Below, one piece after another: positions 1 through 5,194 of a stretch of DNA of 5,529 nucleotides. Made by a program: the position numbers and the translations under genes. Source of the DNA: Firmicutes bacterium UBA4874 (GTDB taxonomy: Bacteria; Bacillota; Clostridia; Caldicoprobacterales; DTU083); NCBI GenBank assembly GCA_002399435.1, contig DHDO01000100.1:1324-6852 (forward strand), read 5' to 3'. The number at the start of each line of letters is the position of its first letter. Within the stretch, counting starts at the first letter, position 1. A model generated the notes under the pieces. That model was not told where the DNA came from. It did no database searches and saw only the letters and a list, made by a program, of their open reading frames with translations.

Positions 1-2201
1 TTCAGGTGGAGATCGACAGCACGGTGGAGACGAAAGGGACGCTGCGCCTGTTTGCGGATCGTGCTTCCGCCGGCACCCGGGAGCTGCAGATTCAAAAGGG
101 CAAAAATGTTTTTGCATTTCACGGGACAGCGCAAAAGACCGGTACTGTTGTATATGAAGCAGAGCTGGAAGTCCCTGCCTCCGATGACACGTTCCGGCAG
201 AACAACCGGACCGCTTCCTTTGTCCGAGTGAATGGTCCTCCTGTTGTTGCGCTGGTGGAAGGGCAGCCGGGAGAAGGGCGGGAACTGGCCAAAATCATGG
301 AGGCCGGCAGACTGGAATATAAGCTGTTTACTCCCTATTCTTTTCCGGACCAATTGGAGGAATTGGTCAAATATGATGCCGTCCTTCTGGCCAATGTGGG
401 ATATGACGACCTGGGAGAGAAAAAAGCCGCAATGCTGGATCATTATGTGAAGTCCATGGGGAAAGGTCTGCTGGTTACCGGCGGGGACAACAGCTATGTA
501 TTGGGGGGATATCTGGATACCGGGCTGGAAAAAATGCTCCCGGTGGATATGGACCTGTCGAAGAAAAAGGATATCCCGTCTCTGGCCGAGATTCTGGTCA
601 TCGACAAATCCGGCAGTATGTCGGAAGGTTCCAATGGGATCCGCAAAATGGATCTGGCAAAGGAAGCAGCGATCCGGTCCCTGGAGGCACTTCGGAAAAC
701 GGACTTCATTGGAGTGGCGGGCTTTGATCAGGCAGCCTCCTGGGTCGTGGAAACCCAAAAGGCGGAGAACCGGGAGAAAATCCAGGATGCCATCGGTACC
801 CTGCAGCCCGGGGGAGGGACCAATCTGTATCCCGGATTGAATGCTGCACTGCAGTCCCTGAAAAAGACGGATGCGGTTTTGAAGCATGTGATTGTCCTGA
901 CGGACGGATATACCGCAGACGGGGACTTAAGTGGCCTGGTGCAGGAGATGACCGATGCCGGGATCACGGTATCCGGGGTTGCCGTCGGGGAGGATTCGGA
1001 TCAGGCGCTGATGGAACGCATTGCAAAGGCGGGGAATGGGCGGTATTATTTCACCGATGAGTTTTCCAGCATTCCAAAGATTTTCACAAGGGAAACCTAC
1101 CTGGCCACCCGGAGCTATATCAACAATGAGACTTTTTTTCCGGAAGCAGTGGGGGATTCCCCGATTCTTTCCGGTATGGATGCCCTTCCATCCCTGGATG
1201 GGTATCTGTCCACCACCCTGAAGGACGCTGCCACTCCTGTGCTGATCAACGGAAAGGAGGAGGATCCGGTGCTGGCCTGCTGGGACTATGGCCTCGGGAA
1301 AGTGGCTGCATGGACCAGCGATGCAAGGGGCATCTGGACGGAAGACTGGATGAAATGGGACCAGTCGTCCACTTTCTGGCTGAATGTCCTTTCCTCCGTA
1401 CTGCCCGGCAGAGATGGAAAGAACGGCAAAGTGGATGTCCGTCAGGACGGGGATCAGGGACGGATTTCACTGACCACGGATCTGCCGGAAGAAAATATGA
1501 AAAAGGAATCTTCCGCAGGAACAAAGGATGGTTCCGGCGGAAGGAAAGCAACGGCAACGACAGGCCGGGATGCAACTGCAGTGGTGGTAAGCCCGAAAGG
1601 AAAAGAGACAAGGGTCAGACTGAAGCCTTCCCGTCCAGGCTCCTTCCAGGGGAATTTTGACCTGGAGGAAACCGGTGTATATCTGGTGAGGGTGGAGCAG
1701 ACAGGAGATTCCTCCGCTGCATGGGAAACCGGATTGGTTTATCCCTATTCCCCGGAATATGATCTCCGTGCTTCTTCTTCCAGAAACCTGCTGGAGCATG
1801 TGGTAAGCCGGACAGGCGGCAAAATTTTGCACAAGCCGGAAGATTTGCTGCAGAGTGAACTTCCTCCGGCATGGAAGTATCATGAAGTGTGGCCGGGGAT
1901 GCTGTGTCTGGCCATGCTGCTGTTCTTGCTGGATATTACGCTTCGCAGGCTGAGCGGAAGCTTCCTGGCGGAAAAACTGCTTCTGCCGGCGGCCAGGTGG
2001 ATAGGAAAGCGGATGGTCTCTATCCGGGTATGGTGCCTTCGGATTTGGAACCGACCGGGAAGAAACAAGGCGGACAGGATGAAAAAAGAAGCAGCAGGGA
2101 ATGAGACAGCAGGGAACAAAGCGTCGGGAAAAGAGGAAATGGATTTCACCGGAACTCTTCTGGAGGCTTCCAGGAAAAACAAACGGCATCGGGTGGAATA
2201 A
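1..2201 (+). CDS. VWA-domain membrane protein with split glutamine-amidotransferase-like fold, 5' partial
   Basis: The frame is open from the left edge (codons from base 3) to a TAA at 2199-2201, so the N-terminus is missing; the GTG at base 6 is probably internal, as no ribosome site precedes it. Numbering from base 6: residues 1-75 look like a beta-rich Ig/CARDB-like segment. Residues 78-182 resemble a class I glutamine-amidotransferase-like fold without a nucleophilic Cys at the GGDNSYVLGG turn. A VWA domain follows (about 192-365) with a full MIDAS: D200-x-S202-x-S204, T272 in GGGTN and D300 in LTDGYT. Residues 395-470 (CWDYGLGKVAAWTSD) look like the second half of the amidotransferase-like fold. 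Next come a Gly/Ser/Lys-rich linker (about 500-520), another beta-rich segment, one membrane helix (about 628-647) and a Lys/Arg-rich tail. The bulk is probably extracytoplasmic, anchored at its C-terminal end. Such proteins often accompany MoxR ATPase/DUF58 genes, which I cannot see here. The exact role is unknown. Confidence 0.9.
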   Translation, partial: QVEIDSTVETKGTLRLFADRASAGTRELQIQKGKNVFAFHGTAQKTGTVVYEAELEVPASDDTFRQNNRTASFVRVNGPPVVALVEGQPGEGRELAKIMEAGRLEYKLFTPYSFPDQLEELVKYDAVLLANVGYDDLGEKKAAMLDHYVKSMGKGLLVTGGDNSYVLGGYLDTGLEKMLPVDMDLSKKKDIPSLAEILVIDKSGSMSEGSNGIRKMDLAKEAAIRSLEALRKTDFIGVAGFDQAASWVVETQKAENREKIQDAIGTLQPGGGTNLYPGLNAALQSLKKTDAVLKHVIVLTDGYTADGDLSGLVQEMTDAGITVSGVAVGEDSDQALMERIAKAGNGRYYFTDEFSSIPKIFTRETYLATRSYINNETFFPEAVGDSPILSGMDALPSLDGYLSTTLKDAATPVLINGKEEDPVLACWDYGLGKVAAWTSDARGIWTEDWMKWDQSSTFWLNVLSSVLPGRDGKNGKVDVRQDGDQGRISLTTDLPEENMKKESSAGTKDGSGGRKATATTGRDATAVVVSPKGKETRVRLKPSRPGSFQGNFDLEETGVYLVRVEQTGDSSAAWETGLVYPYSPEYDLRASSSRNLLEHVVSRTGGKILHKPEDLLQSELPPAWKYHEVWPGMLCLAMLLFLLDITLRRLSGSFLAEKLLLPAARWIGKRMVSIRVWCLRIWNRPGRNKADRMKKEAAGNETAGNKASGKEEMDFTGTLLEASRKNKRHRVE

Positions 2202-2217
2202 TATAGTTTCGTTTTGT

Positions 2218-2271
2218 GATTGACAAAATCAAGTATTAGATGAAAATTTTGATTGACAAAATGAAGTATCA
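2218..2271 (+). repeat. Pair of 21-bp imperfect direct repeats, period 33 bp
   Basis: GATTGACAAAATCAAGTATT plus A at 2218-2238 recurs at 2251-2271 with two changes (C to G at the 13th base, T to C at the 20th). The match is 19 of 21, and the copies are offset by 33 bp, close to three helical turns. Each copy contains TTGACA and is preceded by TTTTG, so each also forms a short inverted repeat (TTTTG...CAAAA). The regular spacing and dyad in each copy fit a tandem regulator site, tandem promoters, or a short duplication. The function is inferred. Confidence 0.6.
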
Positions 2272-2281
2272 GGCATATTCT
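2253..2281 (+). promoter_or_regulatory. Candidate sigma-A promoter for the lipoprotein gene
   Basis: A perfect -35 (TTGACA, 2253-2258) is followed after 17 bp by TATTCT (2276-2281), a 4-of-6 match to TATAAT. Initiation would fall near 2288 and give a leader of about 230 nt before the lipoprotein start. The -35 lies inside the second direct repeat. The first repeat has the same TTGACA (2220-2225) but only a weak -10 (GAAAAT at 2242-2247, spacer 16). In AT-rich DNA such matches can occur by chance. Confidence 0.45.
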
Positions 2282-2342
2282 AACCATAGAAGAATTCATT
2301 TCGCAGCCGATGTTAAGACCAGATGACATTTTAAACAATATT

Positions 2343-2432
2343 TCGGGAGAAGAAGCTGGAGGTGCCTGCTACCACAGGGGTTGACGGGAAAGCTTGTCAA
2401 TAAGATGCTCTTCAATAAGAGAGTGCTCCCGA
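2343..2432 (+). other. Possible structured leader RNA: closing stem with three inner hairpins
   Basis: TCGGGAG (2343-2349) pairs perfectly with CTCCCGA (2426-2432) across 76 nt. The enclosed sequence can form three further small stems in order: CCTG/CAGG (2365-2368 with 2375-2378), TTGACGG/TTGTCAA with two G-U pairs (2381-2387 with 2394-2400), and CTCTT/AAGAG (2408-2412 with 2417-2421, CAAT loop). Together this would be a closed multi-branch RNA in the leader of the lipoprotein gene. It matches no riboswitch class I can recall. The inner stems are short, and no alignment was available to test for covariation. Confidence 0.3.
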
Positions 2433-2443
2433 TCATAAAAGGT

Positions 2444-2481
2444 GGTGACACTTATTTATTCGGTGAAAAAATAGTGTTACT
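2444..2481 (+). promoter_or_regulatory. Imperfect hairpin upstream of the lipoprotein ribosome site
   Basis: GTGACACT (2445-2452) pairs with AGTGTTAC (2473-2480) with one G-U pair, extended outward by a G-U at 2444/2481. The loop is 20 nt and contains a small TTC/GAA stem. The following sequence is T-rich but interrupted, so it is a poor terminator. It lies about 27 nt before the Shine-Dalgarno and could affect translation or be a protein site. A weak promoter reading (GTGACA at 2445, AAAAAT at 2467) overlaps it. Confidence 0.3.
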
Positions 2482-2519
2482 TATGGTTTATTGTTTTAGG
2501 TTGATTTGGAGGTGGGCTT

Positions 2520-3107
2520 ATGAATCATAATTGGCGTAAAAAGGCCGGACTCATCCTGTTGACAGCAGCAACGATTCTGGCTTTTTCACTTGCAGGCTGC
2601 GGAAAGACATCCAGAGACTCAAAGGATGCTATCAATAAAAGCAAGAAAGGTTCTTTGCAGCAAGATGCCTTGACGGAGGAGTTTTTTAAAAAGTATGGCG
2701 ATTACTTTGAGAATGGCTGGAAACCGGACAGGATATTGAATTACAGCGAAACAGGAGAATTTGTAAACGAAGATGGGAAATTTACAGACGAGGATTTGCA
2801 GAACTGCAAGTTGGGATACATACAGAAAATAACGGATCATTCGGTTGAAATAAAAGAAGTGGATTGGATATTGGATGAAAAGGAGCCCAATGGGTTTCGC
2901 GTAGAAGATAAGGGCGGAAATGCAGTCTCCTATTCCGTGGACAAAGGCTGCAAAATATGGTTTCTGGCTGGCTCAGATATTTTCTATGAGGTTCCATATA
3001 AGGATCTGGAGCGGTATTACAAGGATCATGATGTGGAAAGTAAATTGTGGTATTTTTCCATGGAGGATGACAAAATAACGTTTCTGGCGGAGCAGTACAT
3101 ACCATGA
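2520..3107 (+). CDS. Predicted lipoprotein of unknown function (195 aa)
   Basis: The ATG start has an excellent Shine-Dalgarno (GGAGG, 2508-2512, 7 nt spacing). Residues 1-26 are a lipoprotein signal peptide: basic N-region (NWRKK), hydrophobic core (LILLTAATILAF), and lipobox LAGC with Cys27 as the lipidation site. A polar Lys/Ser-rich tether (28-50) leads to a soluble domain with an acidic stretch (EFVNEDGKFTDED, about 80-92) and an aromatic-rich, probably beta-structured C-terminal part (about 98-195) ending in FLAEQYIP. Two further cysteines (96, 144) could form a disulfide outside the cell. I have a vague recollection of similar C-terminal endings in other Firmicutes lipoproteins, but I cannot name a family. 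It should sit on the outer face of the membrane. It appears monocistronic: a long AT-rich leader precedes it and a strong terminator follows. It is more AT-rich than its neighbours, which may mean a different origin. Function unknown. Confidence 0.85.
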   Translation: MNHNWRKKAGLILLTAATILAFSLAGCGKTSRDSKDAINKSKKGSLQQDALTEEFFKKYGDYFENGWKPDRILNYSETGEFVNEDGKFTDEDLQNCKLGYIQKITDHSVEIKEVDWILDEKEPNGFRVEDKGGNAVSYSVDKGCKIWFLAGSDIFYEVPYKDLERYYKDHDVESKLWYFSMEDDKITFLAEQYIP

Positions 3108-3153
3108 TTCGATTTCGATGGTAAGGACTGTATTATGCCAGGGACAGTTGAGG

Positions 3154-3186
3154 AAGCAGGCATGTTTATGCCTGCTTTTTCTTTTG
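3154..3186 (+). terminator. Intrinsic terminator after the lipoprotein gene
   Basis: AAGCAGGCAT (3154-3163), loop GTTT, then ATGCCTGCTT (3168-3177) form a perfect 10-bp stem followed by TTTCTTTTG. This is a textbook rho-independent terminator 46 nt after the lipoprotein stop. Because the stem has A's on its 5' side and T's on its 3' side, it may also work partly in reverse, but no gene is read from that side. It separates the lipoprotein unit from the NAD operon. Confidence 0.92.
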
Positions 3187-3216
3187 TAGTTTATAAGCTT
3201 GTTACCTTTCGCGTTG

Positions 3217-3239
3217 AATACCGGGAAGCAGCGGGTATT
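3217..3239. promoter_or_regulatory. Inverted repeat overlapping the -35 (candidate operator)
   Basis: AATACC (3217-3222) and GGTATT (3234-3239) are perfect 6-bp arms with an 11-bp spacer. The right arm runs into the TTGACA of the nrtR promoter, so a bound dimer would block polymerase. The assignment as an operator is positional inference only. Confidence 0.3.
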
Positions 3240-3266
3240 GACAGTCTACATACATAGTATTATTAT
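3238..3266 (+). promoter_or_regulatory. Sigma-A promoter of the nrtR-nadA-nadB operon
   Basis: A perfect -35 (TTGACA, 3238-3243), an exact 17-bp spacer and TATTAT (3261-3266, 5 of 6) make a near-consensus housekeeping promoter. Transcription should start near 3273, giving a leader of about 63 nt before the nrtR ATG. A promoter this strong on a biosynthetic operon suggests control by repression, consistent with nrtR being its first gene. Confidence 0.85.
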
Positions 3267-3273
3267 AATAATA
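3258..3273. promoter_or_regulatory. 16-bp perfect palindrome over the -10 and start site (candidate NrtR operator)
   Basis: TATTATTA (3258-3265) is followed directly by its reverse complement TAATAATA (3266-3273). The palindrome covers the whole -10 and the predicted start site, an ideal repressor position. AT-only palindromes can arise by chance in such DNA, so the link to NrtR rests on its position in front of nrtR. Confidence 0.4.
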
Positions 3274-3277
3274 ACAA

Positions 3278-3303
3278 GTTAATAGTAACATACTCATATT
3301 AAC
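3278..3303. promoter_or_regulatory. Inverted repeat GTTAATA-N12-TATTAAC downstream of the start site (candidate operator)
   Basis: GTTAATA (3278-3284) and TATTAAC (3297-3303) are perfect 7-bp arms with centres 19 bp apart, about two helical turns, a geometry suited to a winged-helix dimer. It lies just after the predicted start of transcription and before the nrtR ribosome site. It competes with the 3258-3273 palindrome as the likely NrtR site; both could be bound. Confidence 0.4.
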
Positions 3304-3323
3304 ATAATGGTATTAAGAGAAGC

Positions 3324-3329
3324 GAGGTG
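3324..3329 (+). promoter_or_regulatory. Ribosome binding site of nrtR (decides the start)
   Basis: GAGGTG ends 6 nt before the ATG at 3336. An in-frame GTG at 3327 lies inside this site, so it cannot be the start that the site serves. The ATG at 3336 is therefore preferred and gives 303 aa. Confidence 0.8.
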
Positions 3330-3335
3330 TATTTT

Positions 3336-4247
3336 ATGGAAAAGGATGAGCTGAGAAATGCCGATGGGCTGACGGAACAGGAATTTCTGGGTCAATACGA
3401 TGTCCGTCTTTACAAAAGGCCATCGGTTTCCGTTGATATTCTGCTGTTTACCGTGGTGGACGGCCCGCAGCTGAACTACCGGAAGCTTCCGCAGAAGGAG
3501 CTGAAAGTTCTGATGGTCCGGCGCGGGAACCATCCGTATATTGGCAAATGGGCGCTGCCGGGAGGATTCATGTCCGTGGAGGAGAGTCTGGATCAGGCTG
3601 CCTACCGCGAGCTGAAAGAAGAAGTGAATGTCAGTGACATTTACATGGAGCAGCTCTATACCTGGGGGGATGTTGGGCGGGACCCGCGTACCCGGGTCAT
3701 CAGCTGTTCCTATATGTCCCTGGCAGACAGCTCCCGGATGGAAATAAAAGCCGGCGGAGGTGCCTGGGACGCGCAGTGGTTCACGTTAAGCCATGAAACG
3801 GAAGAGGAGAGGAAAACAACGATTCCCGGCGGATATCTTTTTGAAAACCGGGTAAGGGTAACGCTTTCCGGCAAGGAAGATACCCTTTATGGAGTAATCG
3901 GTACGAAGAAGCGGGTGGTGGGAAGATCCAAAACCGTGAAGCGCCGTATTCTTAAGAATGAAGGAATCGCCTTTGACCATGCCTTTGTCGTTCAATACGG
4001 CATTGAACGATTGCGTAATAAAATTGAGTATACGGACATTGCATTCAATCTCATGCCCACGTATTTTACCCTGACGGAGCTGCAGCAGGTCTATGAAGTG
4101 ATTCTGGGAAAGGAGCTCCTGAAGGCAAATTTCCGGCGCAAAATTGCGGACCGGGTTATTGAAACCGATCGGGAGACAAAGAATGAAGGGCACAGGCCGT
4201 CAAAATTATATACATTCAACACGAACTGGGGGTGCTTTGAAGTATGA
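3336..4247 (+). CDS. nrtR: NrtR: Nudix-related transcriptional regulator of NAD biosynthesis
   Basis: The 303-aa protein has the two-part NrtR architecture. Residues about 28-180 form a Nudix domain with the box G77-x5-E83-x7-R91-E92-L-x-E95-E96-x-N98-V99, which matches the consensus except that the Gly near the end is Asn98. The acidic metal ligands are kept, so hydrolysis of ADP-ribose-like substrates is possible. Residues about 205-297 form a winged helix with the typical NrtR stretch FTLTELQQVYE...NFRRKI and a closing SKLYTF. In characterised NrtR proteins, ADP-ribose bound to the Nudix domain releases DNA and relieves repression of NAD genes. It lies first in an operon with nadA (ATGA overlap) and nadB, behind a strong promoter flanked by palindromes, so it is probably an autoregulated local repressor. 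The alternative, a plain ADP-ribose pyrophosphatase, is unlikely given the C-terminal domain. Confidence 0.9.
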   Translation: MEKDELRNADGLTEQEFLGQYDVRLYKRPSVSVDILLFTVVDGPQLNYRKLPQKELKVLMVRRGNHPYIGKWALPGGFMSVEESLDQAAYRELKEEVNVSDIYMEQLYTWGDVGRDPRTRVISCSYMSLADSSRMEIKAGGGAWDAQWFTLSHETEEERKTTIPGGYLFENRVRVTLSGKEDTLYGVIGTKKRVVGRSKTVKRRILKNEGIAFDHAFVVQYGIERLRNKIEYTDIAFNLMPTYFTLTELQQVYEVILGKELLKANFRRKIADRVIETDRETKNEGHRPSKLYTFNTNWGCFEV

Positions 4248-5164
4248 TGGAAAATGAAAATGATCTTTCATTTGTGGACGGAATTGAAACGCTCAAAAGC
4301 CAGCGGGATGCTGTTGTGCTGGCTCATAACTATCAGCCGCCTGAAATACAGGAAATTGCGGATTTGGTGGGGGATTCCTTTGCTCTCAGCAAGGAGGCTG
4401 CGAACCTGCGGCAAAACGTTATTGTCTTTTGCGGGGTTTCCTTTATGGCAGAGAGCGCCAAAATTCTCTCCCCACAGAAAACCGTTCTTCTTCCGGCAAA
4501 AGATGCAGGCTGTCCGCTGGCGGAGTCCATTACGGCAGAGCAGCTGCGCAGGGCCAGGGCAGAGCATCCGGACGCAGCAGCGGTGAGCTATATCAACACC
4601 AGTGCGGCGGTGAAGGCGGAAAGCGACATCTGCTGTACCTCGTCCAATGCGGTTCGGGTGGTGCAGTCGGTTCCGGAAAAGGAAGTCCTGTTTGTACCGG
4701 ATCGGAATCTGGCATCCTATGTGGCCGAACAGGTTCCGGAGAAAAGAATTCTTGCCTGGGGCGGGGAATGTATCGTTCATTCGCGTACCACAGCGGAGCA
4801 GGTCCGGCAGATGCGGCCGGCGCATCCGGATGCCCTGCTGCTGGTTCATCCTGAAGTTCCGGCGGAGGTCCGGCGGTTGGCGGATTTTACAGGAAGTACT
4901 GCACAGCTGCTGGATTATGTGGAGGAATCCGATCGGAAGGATTTTATTATCGGTACGGAAATGGGAGTTCTGGAAGAAATGCGTTTTCGGAGACCGGACG
5001 CACATTTTACCATGCTGGCAGGGAACCTTTTGTGCGTGAACATGAAGAAGACCTCACTGAAAAAAGTACGCGATGTTCTGCTGCATATGGATAATGAGGT
5101 AATGGTACCGGAGCCTGTCCGGAAAAAGGCCTTTCTCAGCCTGAACCGGATGCTGCATGTTTGA
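4244..5164 (+). CDS. nadA: Quinolinate synthase NadA
   Basis: NadA condenses iminoaspartate with dihydroxyacetone phosphate to quinolinate in the cytoplasm, using an oxygen-sensitive [4Fe-4S] cluster. The 306-aa length fits the short form of the family. Visible signatures: LAHNYQPPEIQEIADLVGDS (27-46), FCGVSFMAESAKIL (62-75), C90 in AGCPLAE, SYINTSAAVKAESDICCTSSNAV (from 115), GGECIVHS with C176, IGTEMGVL (236-243) and LLCVNMKKTSL with C264. C90, C176 and C264 have the spacing of the three cluster ligands (86 and 88 residues). The usual CPNM near the last ligand reads CVNM here. The ATG at 4244 overlaps the nrtR stop as ATGA and has GGGGGTG (4228-4234) 9 nt upstream; the next codon (4247) is also ATG and could be used instead. 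The overlap implies translational coupling to nrtR. nadB follows 30 nt later. Confidence 0.95.
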   Translation: MMENENDLSFVDGIETLKSQRDAVVLAHNYQPPEIQEIADLVGDSFALSKEAANLRQNVIVFCGVSFMAESAKILSPQKTVLLPAKDAGCPLAESITAEQLRRARAEHPDAAAVSYINTSAAVKAESDICCTSSNAVRVVQSVPEKEVLFVPDRNLASYVAEQVPEKRILAWGGECIVHSRTTAEQVRQMRPAHPDALLLVHPEVPAEVRRLADFTGSTAQLLDYVEESDRKDFIIGTEMGVLEEMRFRRPDAHFTMLAGNLLCVNMKKTSLKKVRDVLLHMDNEVMVPEPVRKKAFLSLNRMLHV

Positions 5165-5180
5165 GAAAGTTTTTGGAGAA

Positions 5181-5187
5181 AGGGAGG
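5181..5187 (+). promoter_or_regulatory. Ribosome binding site of nadB (decides a TTG start)
   Basis: AGGGAGG is a strong Shine-Dalgarno 7 nt before the TTG at 5195. The first in-frame ATG (5231) has no such site at a suitable distance, so the TTG is the better start. Confidence 0.8.
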
Positions 5188-5194
5188 ACCGATT

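Larger units (their letters stand above)
2202..2519. other. 318-nt AT-rich intergenic region with repeats and hairpins
   Basis: No supported gene lies here. It holds two 21-bp direct repeats, a candidate promoter, a 7-bp inverted repeat enclosing small hairpins, and a second imperfect hairpin (each listed separately). I see no intrinsic terminator after the VWA gene: there is no GC-rich stem followed by a T-run. Two frames stay open for short distances (2265-2384 and 2327-2518), but neither has a ribosome site at a plausible start or a recognisable product. Composition is clearly more AT-rich than the VWA and NAD genes on either side, similar to the lipoprotein gene that follows. Confidence 0.6.

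Noticed and set aside
1467..2189. A 240-codon frame on the - strand inside the VWA gene.
   Set aside because: It is antisense to well-supported VWA protein sequence, is rich in Pro, Arg, Ser and Cys as expected of shadow frames, and has no family resemblance.
2218..2271. CRISPR-like repeats.
   Set aside because: Only two copies, with a 12-bp gap between them and no cas genes; too few and too close for an array.
2202..2275. A possible terminator after the VWA gene formed by TTTTG...CAAAA arms.
   Set aside because: The stems are 5-6 bp of A-T pairs and no T-run follows, so termination here is not supported.
1880..2338. A 152-codon - strand frame crossing the end of the VWA gene into the intergenic region, with a repeated LILxFVN motif.
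   Set aside because: The repeated motif is only the translation of the 21-bp direct repeats, and most of the frame is antisense to the VWA gene.
2310..2384. A 24-codon reading frame starting at ATG 2310, with a sequence (GEEAGGACYHRG at its end) faintly like a double-glycine leader peptide.
   Set aside because: No Shine-Dalgarno at a usable distance, no modification or export gene nearby, and it overlaps the putative leader fold. One short frame in AT-rich DNA is expected by chance.
2327..2518. An open frame of about 64 codons in the leader, read as a possible remnant of a gene.
   Set aside because: Its first in-frame ATG has no ribosome site, there is no recognisable family, and the translation turns hydrophobic only because of the T-rich DNA near the end.
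3327..3335. GTG at 3327 as the nrtR start.
   Set aside because: This GTG is part of the GAGGTG ribosome site serving the ATG at 3336.
4268..5005. A 245-codon frame on the - strand inside nadA.
   Set aside because: Antisense to unmistakable NadA motifs, with a composition typical of a shadow frame.
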